Source: an uncultured Bacilli bacterium (lineage in GTDB: Bacteria; Bacillota_I; Bacilli_A; RF39; UBA660). Taken from it: a DNA stretch of 29,701 nucleotides. The stretch lies in contig CAKOSN010000025.1 of NCBI GenBank assembly GCA_934102255.1, forward strand, positions 1-29,701. Reading direction: 5' to 3'. Every line of letters begins with the position of its first letter. Within the stretch, counting starts at the first letter, position 1. A model generated the notes under the pieces. It saw only the letters and a list, made by a program, of their open reading frames with translations, made no database searches and was not told the origin of the DNA. A program made the translations under genes and the position numbers. Of the stretch, positions 6,330 to 14,415 are shown one piece after another.

Positions 6330-7985
6330 TTAATTATATACCTCTTTAGTTACCTCAAAATTGGATAACTCATTTAAAATATTATCATCAATATTAGTAT
6401 TATTACCATCAATAGTTATTGTCAAATAACCACCATTTTCTAATTCGTACATAAGAATTTTCCTATTTACTTTATATATAACATTGTCTTCTGAAGAATT
6501 ATATAATTTATCATTTTTATAGTAACTACCATTAAAAACTTGAAACTCTTTCCCATTTATATTTACAGAATCTTGTTCTATCATTTTCTTAATTTCACCA
6601 TATTTACTATAATAATTCATATTAGAATTAGCTAAATCCATTTGTGAATTAACAGATGAATACTTCGAAGTCAATTTATAATTAATATTATATTGATAAA
6701 CTTGATTATCAGTATCATAGTTTAAACCAAAATACCTTTCTTCATAAATATTAAATTCATTATCTATTTCCCTATATTTTTCTGGTATTTTTACTTTAAC
6801 TAAATCATATTCCTTATATTTACTATCTCTAAATCTTTTTAACTCTATGTTTAAATTACCATCCTGTATATCTCTAACTACATAACTTGAATAATTTTTT
6901 ACTGAATTTATTTTAATTTTTTCAATTAGTTTTTTAGATACTTTAATACCTTCACTGGTTATTTCTATCTTAAACATATGGTTTTTATTAAGAGCAACAA
7001 CAATAATATATTTTTCATCTTCTCTATCGCGAATAAAATGGTAAGTATAACTTGCTTTATAAATATAGCCACTATATTCGCCAATCTTAAAATCTGATAT
7101 TTTTTCCTCTAAATTCCTGTATGTTTCTGAATCATCTCTTAAATAAGAATACTCTGTATATATAGTTCCATAAGTCTTAGAAGAATCAAAGTAATCATAC
7201 ATATTAACATTATATACAGCACTCGTTATATCTATTTTTCCATAATCAGAAGAATATTCTAGCAATCCTAACTTAGAATTAAAAGAATTAAGTTTAAAAA
7301 TACTAGGTAATGAATAATTAACATAATAATTATTATTTGCTACTTCATAATCTTTAGTATTATCAAGATTAACATCTAGTTCTGCATTGTTAGCATAATT
7401 TATTTCTTCAGTATTTACAGATATATTCTCAGTCAAATTAAATGTATCTGGTTTTAAATTGAAATTATAAATAATATTTTGAACGCTATCTAATAAGATA
7501 TCAAAATATTTATTTTGAGCTTCATAATCAAAAATAACAACTTTATCACCACTTTTAAAAATAGTAATCATTGTTTCACTAGAACCATTTTCATATAATA
7601 GTTTATAACCATTATACTCTGTTTTAGTTATCTTATCTTCTTTTTGAGAAATCAATTTATAGTCTTTATTTTGACTACCAATCGTATAAAGTAAATCGTC
7701 AATTATATCATCAATATCTAAATACTTATATTCATCATCTACATTTACCAGTTCAATATTTAGGCTTGCCTTATTTCCATTATCAAAAAAAACTGTTAAA
7801 GCCGTCTTATCTTTTAATTTCCAAGCATTATCATAACTAAGATTATAATAATCATTTTCAAAAGACTTCATAGTTATTTTCTTATCAACTAAGACAAATA
7901 ACAAAGTAGTACCAATTATAATTATTATTAAAGCAACAATCATAACCAATTTATATTGTTTTATTCTCTCCATTATCTTTTTCAT
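6330..7985 (-). CDS. Large single-pass membrane protein with repeated PsbP-like modules
   Basis: 551 residues: a basic N-terminus, one span (about 12-33, VMIVALIIIIIGTTLLFVLV), then about 515 extracellular residues. I do not recognise a named family. The ectodomain looks like three related modules. Each starts with an aromatic strand and a folded core: NDYYNLSYDNAWKL (about 44), NNYYVNYSLPSIFKL (about 207) and YDLVKVKIPEKYREI (about 393). Each continues through a turn, a helix with regular hydrophobics and a YxGYxxxY or comparable strand (YNGYKLLYENG, YSGYIYKASYTY, GKEFQVFNGSYYK). The same style occurs in the ectodomain of the gene at 5210-6250. No catalytic motif is visible, so a binding or scaffold role is likely. 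It starts with ATG inside the ATGA overlap with the HtrA-like gene (7982-7985), with GGTGA upstream, so translation is coupled. Confidence 0.65.
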   Translation of the reverse strand: MKKIMERIKQYKLVMIVALIIIIIGTTLLFVLVDKKITMKSFENDYYNLSYDNAWKLKDKTALTVFFDNGNKASLNIELVNVDDEYKYLDIDDIIDDLLYTIGSQNKDYKLISQKEDKITKTEYNGYKLLYENGSSETMITIFKSGDKVVIFDYEAQNKYFDILLDSVQNIIYNFNLKPDTFNLTENISVNTEEINYANNAELDVNLDNTKDYEVANNNYYVNYSLPSIFKLNSFNSKLGLLEYSSDYGKIDITSAVYNVNMYDYFDSSKTYGTIYTEYSYLRDDSETYRNLEEKISDFKIGEYSGYIYKASYTYHFIRDREDEKYIIVVALNKNHMFKIEITSEGIKVSKKLIEKIKINSVKNYSSYVVRDIQDGNLNIELKRFRDSKYKEYDLVKVKIPEKYREIDNEFNIYEERYFGLNYDTDNQVYQYNINYKLTSKYSSVNSQMDLANSNMNYYSKYGEIKKMIEQDSVNINGKEFQVFNGSYYKNDKLYNSSEDNVIYKVNRKILMYELENGGYLTITIDGNNTNIDDNILNELSNFEVTKEVYN

Positions 7986-9706
7986 AATTTCACCATCACT
8001 ACTATTAAGTAATCAAACTCTGTCATTATCATAATTTTATAATCATCACTTATATAAATACATTTTGTACTACTTTTTAAAGATTCACGATATCCAGAAT
8101 TTAATAATTCTTCTCTAAATACTGCCGATAGTTGCATACTGTTAATATAATTTGATATCCCGTTTTTATATCTTAAACTTACGACATTATTAGTATAGTT
8201 AGCTTTTACTAGTTCTAATTTTATGGTATTTTCAATATTTCCTATTTTTTTAAAATTCTGCCATTTAGCATTAGGAATCATATTAACAATTTGTTCTTCA
8301 GTATAACTGGTGTAATAATATTTTTCTTTTAATTCATCAAAACTAACAGTTTCTATAGAACTAAATTCCTTTGAAGATATTTTTTCTTTGACTTCTTTTA
8401 AAACATCAAGTCCAATTGCCATAGAAACACTAGTATTAATAGCTTTTGAAGTATTTAAACCAACAAGTTTACCATTATCATCATATAAAGGACTTCCTTC
8501 ATCTGATTGCGTTAATGGTATAGCACTTTGAATATATCCATCTTTAGAAGTAACTATACCTGTTTGCAAAGTTAATCCTACACCTGTTTTACTACTTATA
8601 GTAACAACAGCATCCTCTATATTTAAAGTATCAGCATCATTTAAAATGGTTGTAGATGTAACTTTATCTTTTAATTTAATAACTGCTAAATCAGTTTCAG
8701 GATTAGATGTTACAATACCATCAACTTCATAAATATTACCTTCGCCATCTTTTACAGTAAAGAATTGTGAATTAATCAAGGCTTTTTCCAAAAAATTCCA
8801 TGTAGTAATAACCAAACCATCACTAATTAAAATTCCATTAGCATTTGCTACTAAAGCATTATTATAATAAGCATTTAATATTAATACATTTTTAGAATTA
8901 TTATCATAAATCTGATTTAATTTATTTTCATCTAAAGAATCAACTTTAGAAAAATCATATATTTCTCTTAACTTTGTATCATAGTTTTTAGATATAGAGA
9001 TTTTTTTAGAATCCTCATTATTTTCTATATCTTCAAAATATTTGCTTAAATCACTAGTACTTTCTCCAAATAAGTAATATAATTTATATTCTCCATTTAA
9101 CTCTTTAAAATAGTAATACATAATTAAATTAGTACTTACCGTATTATATTGCATTGGTTCATCGCTATCCTCTTGTCTTATTGTAACATCTGGTAAAGAA
9201 ACTATACTAATTACATAATTATCTGCTACTCCGACTCTAATGGCCCCAATTGTATTATAAGTTACATTTAATTCATCCAACAGATTAAACATTTGTGGAA
9301 TAGCAAAACTAGGTAAAATGCTATCCTTATATTCATCACTATTTTCGTCATAACCACTAAAGCTATTTGAATCTTTAGGAATTTCAGGATTATATTGTAA
9401 ATCTAAATAATTATGTCTTCTATCATAATATTCTTCAGCACTTTCATTTAAAGTATCACCACGTCCTAATAATAAGTAGGTCACTTTTTTACTCAAAGTC
9501 GTTATTTCTTGTTTTAATTCTTCATTTGTTGATGCTAATGTTTTTGTTAAAGCATAATCATTATTAAACTCACCTACTACAGCGTTTTTCTTATAATTTT
9601 TAGAAAATGACAATTTTGAAGAATCTATTATAAAAGTTTTAGAAAAAGCATACACTGAAAATGTACTAACACAAACTAAGATAATTAATAGCAATTTTTT
9701 CTTCAT
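7982..9706 (-). CDS. Secreted HtrA-like protein with a dead protease domain
   Basis: 574 residues with a signal peptide (about 1-20, IILVCVSTFSVYAFS). Residues 45-270 form an unrecognised N-terminal domain with a helical stretch near 58-80. Residues about 285-440 match the trypsin-like S1C (HtrA/DegP) fold: NANGILISDGLVITTWNFL, NPETDLAVIKL, and QSDEGSPLYDDNGKLVGLN. The catalytic Asp is kept (D339), but the His position of the usual TNNHV is Asn304 and the Ser of GNSGGPL is Glu403, so two of three triad residues are lost. There is no PDZ domain; a C-terminal region of about 120 residues follows. It is therefore best called a pseudoprotease, likely a peptide-binding or regulatory partner. It lies 4 bp after the metalloprotease-like gene and overlaps the next gene by 4 bp. 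ATG at 9706 has GGTGA. Confidence 0.8.
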   Translation of the reverse strand: MKKKLLLIILVCVSTFSVYAFSKTFIIDSSKLSFSKNYKKNAVVGEFNNDYALTKTLASTNEELKQEITTLSKKVTYLLLGRGDTLNESAEEYYDRRHNYLDLQYNPEIPKDSNSFSGYDENSDEYKDSILPSFAIPQMFNLLDELNVTYNTIGAIRVGVADNYVISIVSLPDVTIRQEDSDEPMQYNTVSTNLIMYYYFKELNGEYKLYYLFGESTSDLSKYFEDIENNEDSKKISISKNYDTKLREIYDFSKVDSLDENKLNQIYDNNSKNVLILNAYYNNALVANANGILISDGLVITTWNFLEKALINSQFFTVKDGEGNIYEVDGIVTSNPETDLAVIKLKDKVTSTTILNDADTLNIEDAVVTISSKTGVGLTLQTGIVTSKDGYIQSAIPLTQSDEGSPLYDDNGKLVGLNTSKAINTSVSMAIGLDVLKEVKEKISSKEFSSIETVSFDELKEKYYYTSYTEEQIVNMIPNAKWQNFKKIGNIENTIKLELVKANYTNNVVSLRYKNGISNYINSMQLSAVFREELLNSGYRESLKSSTKCIYISDDYKIMIMTEFDYLIVVMVKL

Positions 9707-9710
9707 ATTC

Positions 9711-10925
9711 TCACCTATTTTCCAAGTTCTTTTTTAAAACAGCAATAATATATTTACTAGCATCTTTTGCATTATCTTTATTTAGATAAACATCATGAAA
9801 AGCTTCAGCAATAGTTTCATCATAAATATAGTTTCCACTATTATCTTTAGCTAAAGCATATCCAGAAATAGTTCCTCGCCAATCATCAAATTCAATCGTT
9901 GTATTAGCATTATCATTTTTATAATTATCATAAGCTTCCTTAAGAATTTTTAAAGAGTAAATATCATTTTTAAAATCATTAATAATAGCATAAAATGACT
10001 CAACATTATTACCATTTATTAGTAAAACTGAATCCATATAATGACTATGCATCATAGCCAAAAAAGATAAATAATGTCCTAATTCATGAGCTACTGGCGA
10101 ATATATATTTGAATTTGGTGGGAAATGTCCAGCAGCTGAACTATCATTAACACTTTTTTCCAATTTAGATTTATTTAGAAAAAAAGAACTGCTAAGTAAT
10201 ACTTGGGTCTTAAAAGCCCATGGATAAGTTGTTTCTGAGTTAGAAGTAGCGAAAGTAAATGCCGGCATAAAAGCCGCAATTACACCTTTGTCACTCATTG
10301 ATGTAGTATTTCTTAAAGAAAGATTAGTTATATATCCTCTAGCAACAGGATATTCTTCATAAATAACTTCAAAAACATTTTCTAATTCTCTAGCAAAATC
10401 CACATCCATCTCGCACAAATTGACGGCAGTAATGTTATACTTTTCTATAATTTCATTTTCGATTTGTAAAATTTCACTTGGGCAATTAACTTTTTGCTCA
10501 ATAGAATCTTTAGTAATTAATTCATCAACATCACTCACACTAGATATTGAAACACCTTCATAAACATTATCCCAAACAATAATAGACTTATTTTTACTTT
10601 TGGTGGTTGAAGTATTTTCACTAGTTTGATTATCAGTGGTAGCCTCAGCAGTATTTGCATAACTATTATCAGAAAAATAATAATTAGAACTAGACTTCTG
10701 AATTATAATAACAAATAATAAAATTATTAAGACTACTACAGTTCCAATTCCTGCTCCCATAATAATCATTTTTTTATTTGAACTTTCTAGATTATTGCCA
10801 TTTTGGTTAATATTATTAGTGTTTAATGGTGGCGGATTATTAATAATACTACTTATATTAAATCCACACTTGTTGCAGAATTTAACACCATCATGAATCT
10901 TTGTACCACACCTACTACAATACAT
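9711..10925 (-). CDS. Zinc-ribbon membrane protein with HExxH metalloprotease-like ectodomain
   Basis: 404 residues. Zinc ribbon at the N-terminus: C3-x2-C6 and C17-x2-C20. Membrane span about 53-76, then a Ser/Thr/Asn-rich linker (about 78-115). The ectodomain carries SPVAHELGHYLSF with HELGH at 280-284, the zinc-binding and catalytic motif of zincin proteases. A possible third ligand is a Glu in YDETIAEAFHDVYLNK (E370 or E374), the gluzincin pattern. Unlike its pseudoprotease neighbour, its key residues are intact, so peptide-bond cleavage outside the membrane is plausible. First gene of the cluster. Start: the ATG at 10925 has AGAGGTG 7 bp upstream, and the longer frame from 10982 runs through the promoter. 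The substrate is unknown; ADP-ribosyltransferase-lethal-factor-like folds also carry HExxH, so the exact family is open. Confidence 0.75.
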   Translation of the reverse strand: MYCSRCGTKIHDGVKFCNKCGFNISSIINNPPPLNTNNINQNGNNLESSNKKMIIMGAGIGTVVVLIILLFVIIIQKSSSNYYFSDNSYANTAEATTDNQTSENTSTTKSKNKSIIVWDNVYEGVSISSVSDVDELITKDSIEQKVNCPSEILQIENEIIEKYNITAVNLCEMDVDFARELENVFEVIYEEYPVARGYITNLSLRNTTSMSDKGVIAAFMPAFTFATSNSETTYPWAFKTQVLLSSSFFLNKSKLEKSVNDSSAAGHFPPNSNIYSPVAHELGHYLSFLAMMHSHYMDSVLLINGNNVESFYAIINDFKNDIYSLKILKEAYDNYKNDNANTTIEFDDWRGTISGYALAKDNSGNYIYDETIAEAFHDVYLNKDNAKDASKYIIAVLKKNLENR

Positions 10926-10950
10926 TAAACACACCTCTACTCTAAGAGAG

Positions 10951-10959
10951 ATTATATCA
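10951..10959 (-). promoter_or_regulatory. Extended -10 promoter of the surface-protein cluster
   Basis: Minus strand TGA-TATAAT, perfect -10. A weak TATCCA -35 is 17 bp upstream. Predicted start near 10944, leaving a leader of about 19 nt to the ATG at 10925. Confidence 0.6.
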
Positions 10960-11019
10960 TACAAAATTCTTTTTGGATACACATTTAATTAATTTTTCTT
11001 AAAGCAAAATGATATAACT

Positions 11020-11054
11020 AAAAAAAATAACCATGATTTTACTTCACCATAGTT
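11020..11054 (-). terminator. Terminator after the DUF4176 pair
   Basis: Minus strand: 7-bp stem (AACTATG with CATGGTT, one wobble) with a 12-nt loop, followed by ATTTTTTTT. About 75 bp beyond the stop at 11130. Confidence 0.65.
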
Positions 11055-11129
11055 AATTTGCTTTTTAAAATTGCTAATAAATTTATTCTTTTTTTATTTT
11101 AAATACATTAATATTTTGACAATAATCGC

Positions 11130-11429
11130 CTAGTTTTCAAAATAATCAGTATCATATAATTCATCTCTTTGATGCAGAAAAGCTTCATTTATATAGCCAA
11201 CAAAAATCACTTTAAAACCGGCTTTAAAGCTAATGAATTTGTTAATATTATAATTATCATATTTAGCCTGATATTTCTTAGCCTGTTTAAAAGATTTACA
11301 TAAATCCATAACATCGGTAGGATAACCGTCACATACATAGCATTGGTCTACAAGGTTATAACCTATTATAATATATTTTTTATCCTGAAACTCAATTACA
11401 CTTCCCATTGGTAAAAATTCATTTATCAT
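11130..11429 (-). CDS. DUF4176-like small protein, second copy
   Basis: 99 residues. The opening EFLPMGSVIEFQDKKYIIIGY and closing KVIFVGYINEAF fit the DUF4176 pattern (LPiGSvv, middle insert, phenylalanine/valine-rich strand plus Gy). From family knowledge, DUF4176 proteins are small cytoplasmic proteins often encoded with type VII secretion (LXG/WXG100) effectors in Firmicutes; their biochemical role is unknown. No T7SS gene is visible here. The insert holds CYVCDG and Lys/Tyr-rich repeats (KKYQAKYDNY). Start: the ATG at 11429 has a GAGGA site, placed inside the end of the upstream gene, whose stop is only 1 bp before it. The ATG at 11441 is an in-frame alternative without a good site. It is coupled to the paralogue at 11431. 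Confidence 0.6.
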   Translation of the reverse strand: MINEFLPMGSVIEFQDKKYIIIGYNLVDQCYVCDGYPTDVMDLCKSFKQAKKYQAKYDNYNINKFISFKAGFKVIFVGYINEAFLHQRDELYDTDYFEN

Positions 11430-11430
11430 A

Positions 11431-11808
11431 TTATTCCTCATTCCATTCGTCTAAATCTTTTAAAATATTCTCACGATATAGGTCACTATAACCTTGATAA
11501 ATTACTTCTTTAATATCTTCATGTTTAATATAATATGTTATAGCCGTATCCATTTCTGATACTTCGTATGAGCATATTGCATAATCCACAGCATAATATA
11601 TATTTTCCTTTGCTTTTTCTTTTGCATAAAAAGTAGATTTTTCAAAAGAATTATCGGATTGTTTAATTGCTATACAGGTATTTCCCATATAACGATAAAT
11701 CATATAAAGGTTATCATCATTATAAAGTTTAATTATTGTTCCTATTGGTAAATAATCGCTTAACTTTAAATTAGTTGGTACCATCTTTTTCTTTTTAAAT
11801 ATAAACAT
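11431..11808 (-). CDS. DUF4176-like small protein, first copy
   Basis: About 125 residues. SDYLPIGTIIKLYNDDNLYMIYRY at the start and YYIKHEDIKEVIYQGYSDLYRENIL at the end match the DUF4176 core (LPiGTiv, nhedIkkVyf-GY-d-e). It is a divergent paralogue of the next gene: same fold ends, different middle (Tyr/Ala-rich KEKAKENIYYAVDYAICSYE). A basic cluster KKKKM lies at the N-terminus. The ribosome site AGGGTGGG touches the first ATG (11814) but is well spaced (6-7 bp) from the second at 11808, which I prefer. It starts the two-gene unit and has its own promoter. The role in this genome is unknown; by family it could be a chaperone or adaptor for secreted toxins. Confidence 0.6.
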   Translation of the reverse strand: MFIFKKKKMVPTNLKLSDYLPIGTIIKLYNDDNLYMIYRYMGNTCIAIKQSDNSFEKSTFYAKEKAKENIYYAVDYAICSYEVSEMDTAITYYIKHEDIKEVIYQGYSDLYRENILKDLDEWNEE

Positions 11809-11855
11809 TTGCATCCCACCCTATATATTATTTCTTCTATTTCTACCATAAATTC

Positions 11856-11864
11856 ATTATAGCA
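11856..11864 (-). promoter_or_regulatory. Extended -10 promoter of the DUF4176 pair
   Basis: Minus strand TGC-TATAAT (perfect -10 with extended TG), 48 bp upstream of the 11808 start; no convincing -35. Confidence 0.5.
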
Positions 11865-11965
11865 AAAAAATATAATTTATCATTATATTTTAGCAATCAT
11901 TTCATATTAAAACAAAAACAATTAATATTTTATTCAACTATTTTTCATTATTTTTCAAATTAATT

Positions 11966-12910
11966 TTATAACATATTTAAGGTTGTTTCGTAAGTATTTC
12001 CCATTTTTAACAAATATTCTTTTTTCTGTAATACTTCTAAATATTTTTCTGGTATACTATCGTAACCATAATAGATAGCCGCTGCACCTGCACAAAGGCC
12101 TCCCAATGTTGATGCTTGTCCACCTAAGTTTACGGCTCCAATTAAAGCTTGACTAAAGTTTTCCGAGTTTATAAAGCAATAAAAGAAAGCTTCTAAGGTA
12201 TCTATTACATAATTATTAGAATTAATCATTTCCAGTGATAAATTATAAACATTATCTTTTAATAAATGTTCAAATTCTCTTATCGTTTCTGGTTTAAAAT
12301 ACATTGTATAATCTAAGTTCTTTAACATACTAAAACTTGCTTTTTTATCAGTTCCTCTAAGTAAAAAAATAATATATTTAGTAAATATATAAGCTGCCAT
12401 AGCAGGTATCTCGCTATGATGTGTTATAAAGGTTACATTTTTCACAACCGAATGAATTGTGTAATCACGAGCTTTAGTATAATAAAGATAAAAAGCTACC
12501 GGTAATAGTCTTGGTAAAAATTCATTGCCACAATCGCTATAACCAGTGCCCCCTAGTTTAGTAGCATCCGTCTTTTCTTCAAAATATTTATTTAAGGCAT
12601 GTTTACTAGTAAAATCAATATCTATTAGGTTATCAGTTGCTGTATACTTAGCGGTCTTATACCATAACAGAAGGTTATCAGCTATTTTGTTATAATCTAT
12701 TTTTTCTTTGGTAGTAATAGCATCAATAGAAGCTAAAATACTAGAAGTTCCACTACTCCACGTACCAACAGACACATTTATATCTTCACATTTTATCATC
12801 TTAGTTACTGGCTTATTTATTAATTTTTCTTTTTTCGCATAATTAAGTGGTAATCCAAAGGCCTCACCAATAGCAAAGCCAACGATACAAGCATTAATTT
12901 TCGAGTTCAT
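11966..12910 (-). CDS. ADP-ribosylglycohydrolase-like protein lacking metal ligands
   Basis: About 314 residues, the usual length for DraG/ARH enzymes, which remove ADP-ribose from proteins using two Mg ions. The fold signature is clear: N-terminal IVGFAIGEAFGLP, THHSEIPAMAAYIF, and C-terminal AVNLGGQASTLGGLCAGAAAIYYGYDSIPEKYLEVL. The Mg-binding Asp residues are replaced. The usual W-T-D-D-T is W51-S-S-G-T55, the usual G-G-D-T-D-T is G-G-Q-A-S-T (about 263-268), and GDA is GEA. Hydrolase activity is therefore unlikely; ligand binding could remain. I prefer the ATG at 12910 because family members begin immediately before the first helix; an in-frame GTG at 12922 is the alternative. No promoter is obvious, so it may be read through from the capsule control operon past the hairpin at 12939. 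Confidence 0.8.
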   Translation of the reverse strand: MNSKINACIVGFAIGEAFGLPLNYAKKEKLINKPVTKMIKCEDINVSVGTWSSGTSSILASIDAITTKEKIDYNKIADNLLLWYKTAKYTATDNLIDIDFTSKHALNKYFEEKTDATKLGGTGYSDCGNEFLPRLLPVAFYLYYTKARDYTIHSVVKNVTFITHHSEIPAMAAYIFTKYIIFLLRGTDKKASFSMLKNLDYTMYFKPETIREFEHLLKDNVYNLSLEMINSNNYVIDTLEAFFYCFINSENFSQALIGAVNLGGQASTLGGLCAGAAAIYYGYDSIPEKYLEVLQKKEYLLKMGNTYETTLNML

Positions 12911-12938
12911 AACATCAACCACTTTCTAAAGGTGTAAA

Positions 12939-12958
12939 TAAGCCTCATTTGAGGCTTA
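12939..12958 (-). terminator. Hairpin after cpsB, weak terminator
   Basis: A perfect 9-bp palindromic stem around AAGCCTCA / TGAGGCTT (12939-12958) overlapping the cpsB stop. On the minus strand only ATTTACA follows, so termination is probably partial and readthrough into the ADP-ribosylglycohydrolase-like gene is possible. Confidence 0.55.
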
Positions 12959-13729
12959 CTTGTATTGTCCAAAGACATTTTTTTTAAGAGGTATCATTTC
13001 TCTTAAATTTATTTTCTCATTATTTAAAACTTTTTTACCATTAGTTTCAAACAATTCATCAATATAATTATCACTGATTATTTTCTTTAATATCTTCTTT
13101 AATTTTGGTATATCATCATAAAAAGTATCACGACTATGATGAATATCACTAGATAAGAATGTTATAGCTTCATGTTTTAACAATATTTCTAAAGTCTTCT
13201 TGGCTTCCTTACCATATCTTCCCAATAATGAACCAATATTACTTTGAAAAACTGCTCCTGCTTCTTTCCATTCTTCCACTAATTTTGGATTTTCTTTAAT
13301 TACACGGTAACGTTCGGGATGAGCAATTACAGGAATGTACCCAGCATTTTGTAAATCAAACAAAGCCTTTCTAATATTTTTATATTCATTATTCATTGGC
13401 AATTCAAACAACACATAACGAGTATCATTAAGTGAAGAAATTTTCTTATTTATTAAAAGACTTACCATTTCAATATCAACAAATATTTCATTTCCTAAAT
13501 AAAGATTAATATTTAAATTTTCACTACTTACTTTTTCTTTTAACTCAGCCAATAATTTTTTATTATCTTTTTTTTCTTTATTATAACTACTACCTAATAT
13601 AAAATGAGGAGTAACAATAATATCAGTTACTCCATTAGAAACAGCTTGTTTAATTATCTCGATTGATTCTTCTAAGGATTTGGAGCCATCATCAATATTA
13701 GGTAGAATATGACTATGTAAATCAATCAT
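12956..13729 (-). CDS. cpsB: PHP-domain protein-tyrosine phosphatase CpsB/YwqE
   Basis: 257 residues. Metal (Mn)-dependent phosphatase that removes phosphate from the Tyr cluster of the CpsD kinase in the cytoplasm, controlling capsule polymer assembly. Family motifs: MIDLHSHILPNIDDGS at the N-terminus (H5, H7 and D13-D14 metal ligands), VTPHF, a Glu in GNEIF, IPVIAHPERY and the last site SSDIHH. It is a complete member of normal length. ATG at 13729 has GGAGTAGTGT. It is third in the cpsC-cpsD-cpsB order, 17 bp after the kinase. Confidence 0.93.
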   Translation of the reverse strand: MIDLHSHILPNIDDGSKSLEESIEIIKQAVSNGVTDIIVTPHFILGSSYNKEKKDNKKLLAELKEKVSSENLNINLYLGNEIFVDIEMVSLLINKKISSLNDTRYVLFELPMNNEYKNIRKALFDLQNAGYIPVIAHPERYRVIKENPKLVEEWKEAGAVFQSNIGSLLGRYGKEAKKTLEILLKHEAITFLSSDIHHSRDTFYDDIPKLKKILKKIISDNYIDELFETNGKKVLNNEKINLREMIPLKKNVFGQYK

Positions 13730-13746
13730 ACACTACTCCAATCAAC

Positions 13747-14415
13747 TTAACTATAATATTTACTATAATAATGATCTTTTGAAGATGGGAATTTATTTAA
13801 AATTACTCCCGCTATTTTATCCTTAAATTTTTCTAAAGCTTTATTAGTATTAGCTAAGAATTCTACTGGTGTTATTTTATATGCTGATACAATAACAATT
13901 TTATCTACTAAATCAGCCATAATAATTGAGTCAGTTAATCCACCAACTGGTACACCATCATAAATTACTAAATCAAATTTTTGTTTTAATATTTTGGCTA
14001 ATTGTTTATTTTTAGCTGATGCTAAAAGCTCACTTGGATTTGGTGGCACAATGCCCATTGGTAAAACATAAATATTTTCATATCTTGTTTTCTTAACATA
14101 TTTTTTATAGTTTTTATCAACATCATCTAATAGAAGGTTTGATAAACCTTGTTCATTATCGATATTAAAAATTTTGTGTTGTCTTCCACGACGTAAATCG
14201 CAGTCAACAATTAATACTTTAACTCCTGCTTGAGCAAAAGCAACAGCAAGGTTAGCACTTATAAATGACTTACCTTCTCCACTCATTGAACTTGTCATTA
14301 AAATTGACTTTACTGGTTCATCTACAGAGGAAAACAAAAGGTTAGTACGAATAGTTTTAATTGCTTCGGCCACACCACTTTTAGGATTATTAGCAACTAT
14401 AAGTTCATTATTCAT
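13747..14415 (-). CDS. cpsD: Bacterial tyrosine kinase CpsD/CapB (autokinase of polysaccharide synthesis)
   Basis: 222 residues. Uses ATP to phosphorylate its own C-terminal Tyr residues and, with CpsC, governs chain length and export of surface polysaccharide. Walker A is SSMSGEGKS (42-50), Walker A-prime VLIVDCD (67-73), Walker B LVIYDGVP, and the C-terminal tyrosine cluster DHYYSKYYS has four Tyr. These together define a BY-kinase of the Firmicutes type, where the membrane activator is the separate CpsC protein. Start ATG at 14415 overlaps the cpsC stop by ATGA, with AAGGA upstream. Acts with the phosphatase CpsB encoded next. Confidence 0.94.
   Translation of the reverse strand: MNNELIVANNPKSGVAEAIKTIRTNLLFSSVDEPVKSILMTSSMSGEGKSFISANLAVAFAQAGVKVLIVDCDLRRGRQHKIFNIDNEQGLSNLLLDDVDKNYKKYVKKTRYENIYVLPMGIVPPNPSELLASAKNKQLAKILKQKFDLVIYDGVPVGGLTDSIIMADLVDKIVIVSAYKITPVEFLANTNKALEKFKDKIAGVILNKFPSSKDHYYSKYYS

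Noticed and set aside
6328..6350. Palindrome TATATAATT/AATTATATA at the end of the 551-residue gene
   Set aside because: Followed by A-rich, not T-rich, sequence on the minus strand, so not a terminator; likely AT-rich background.
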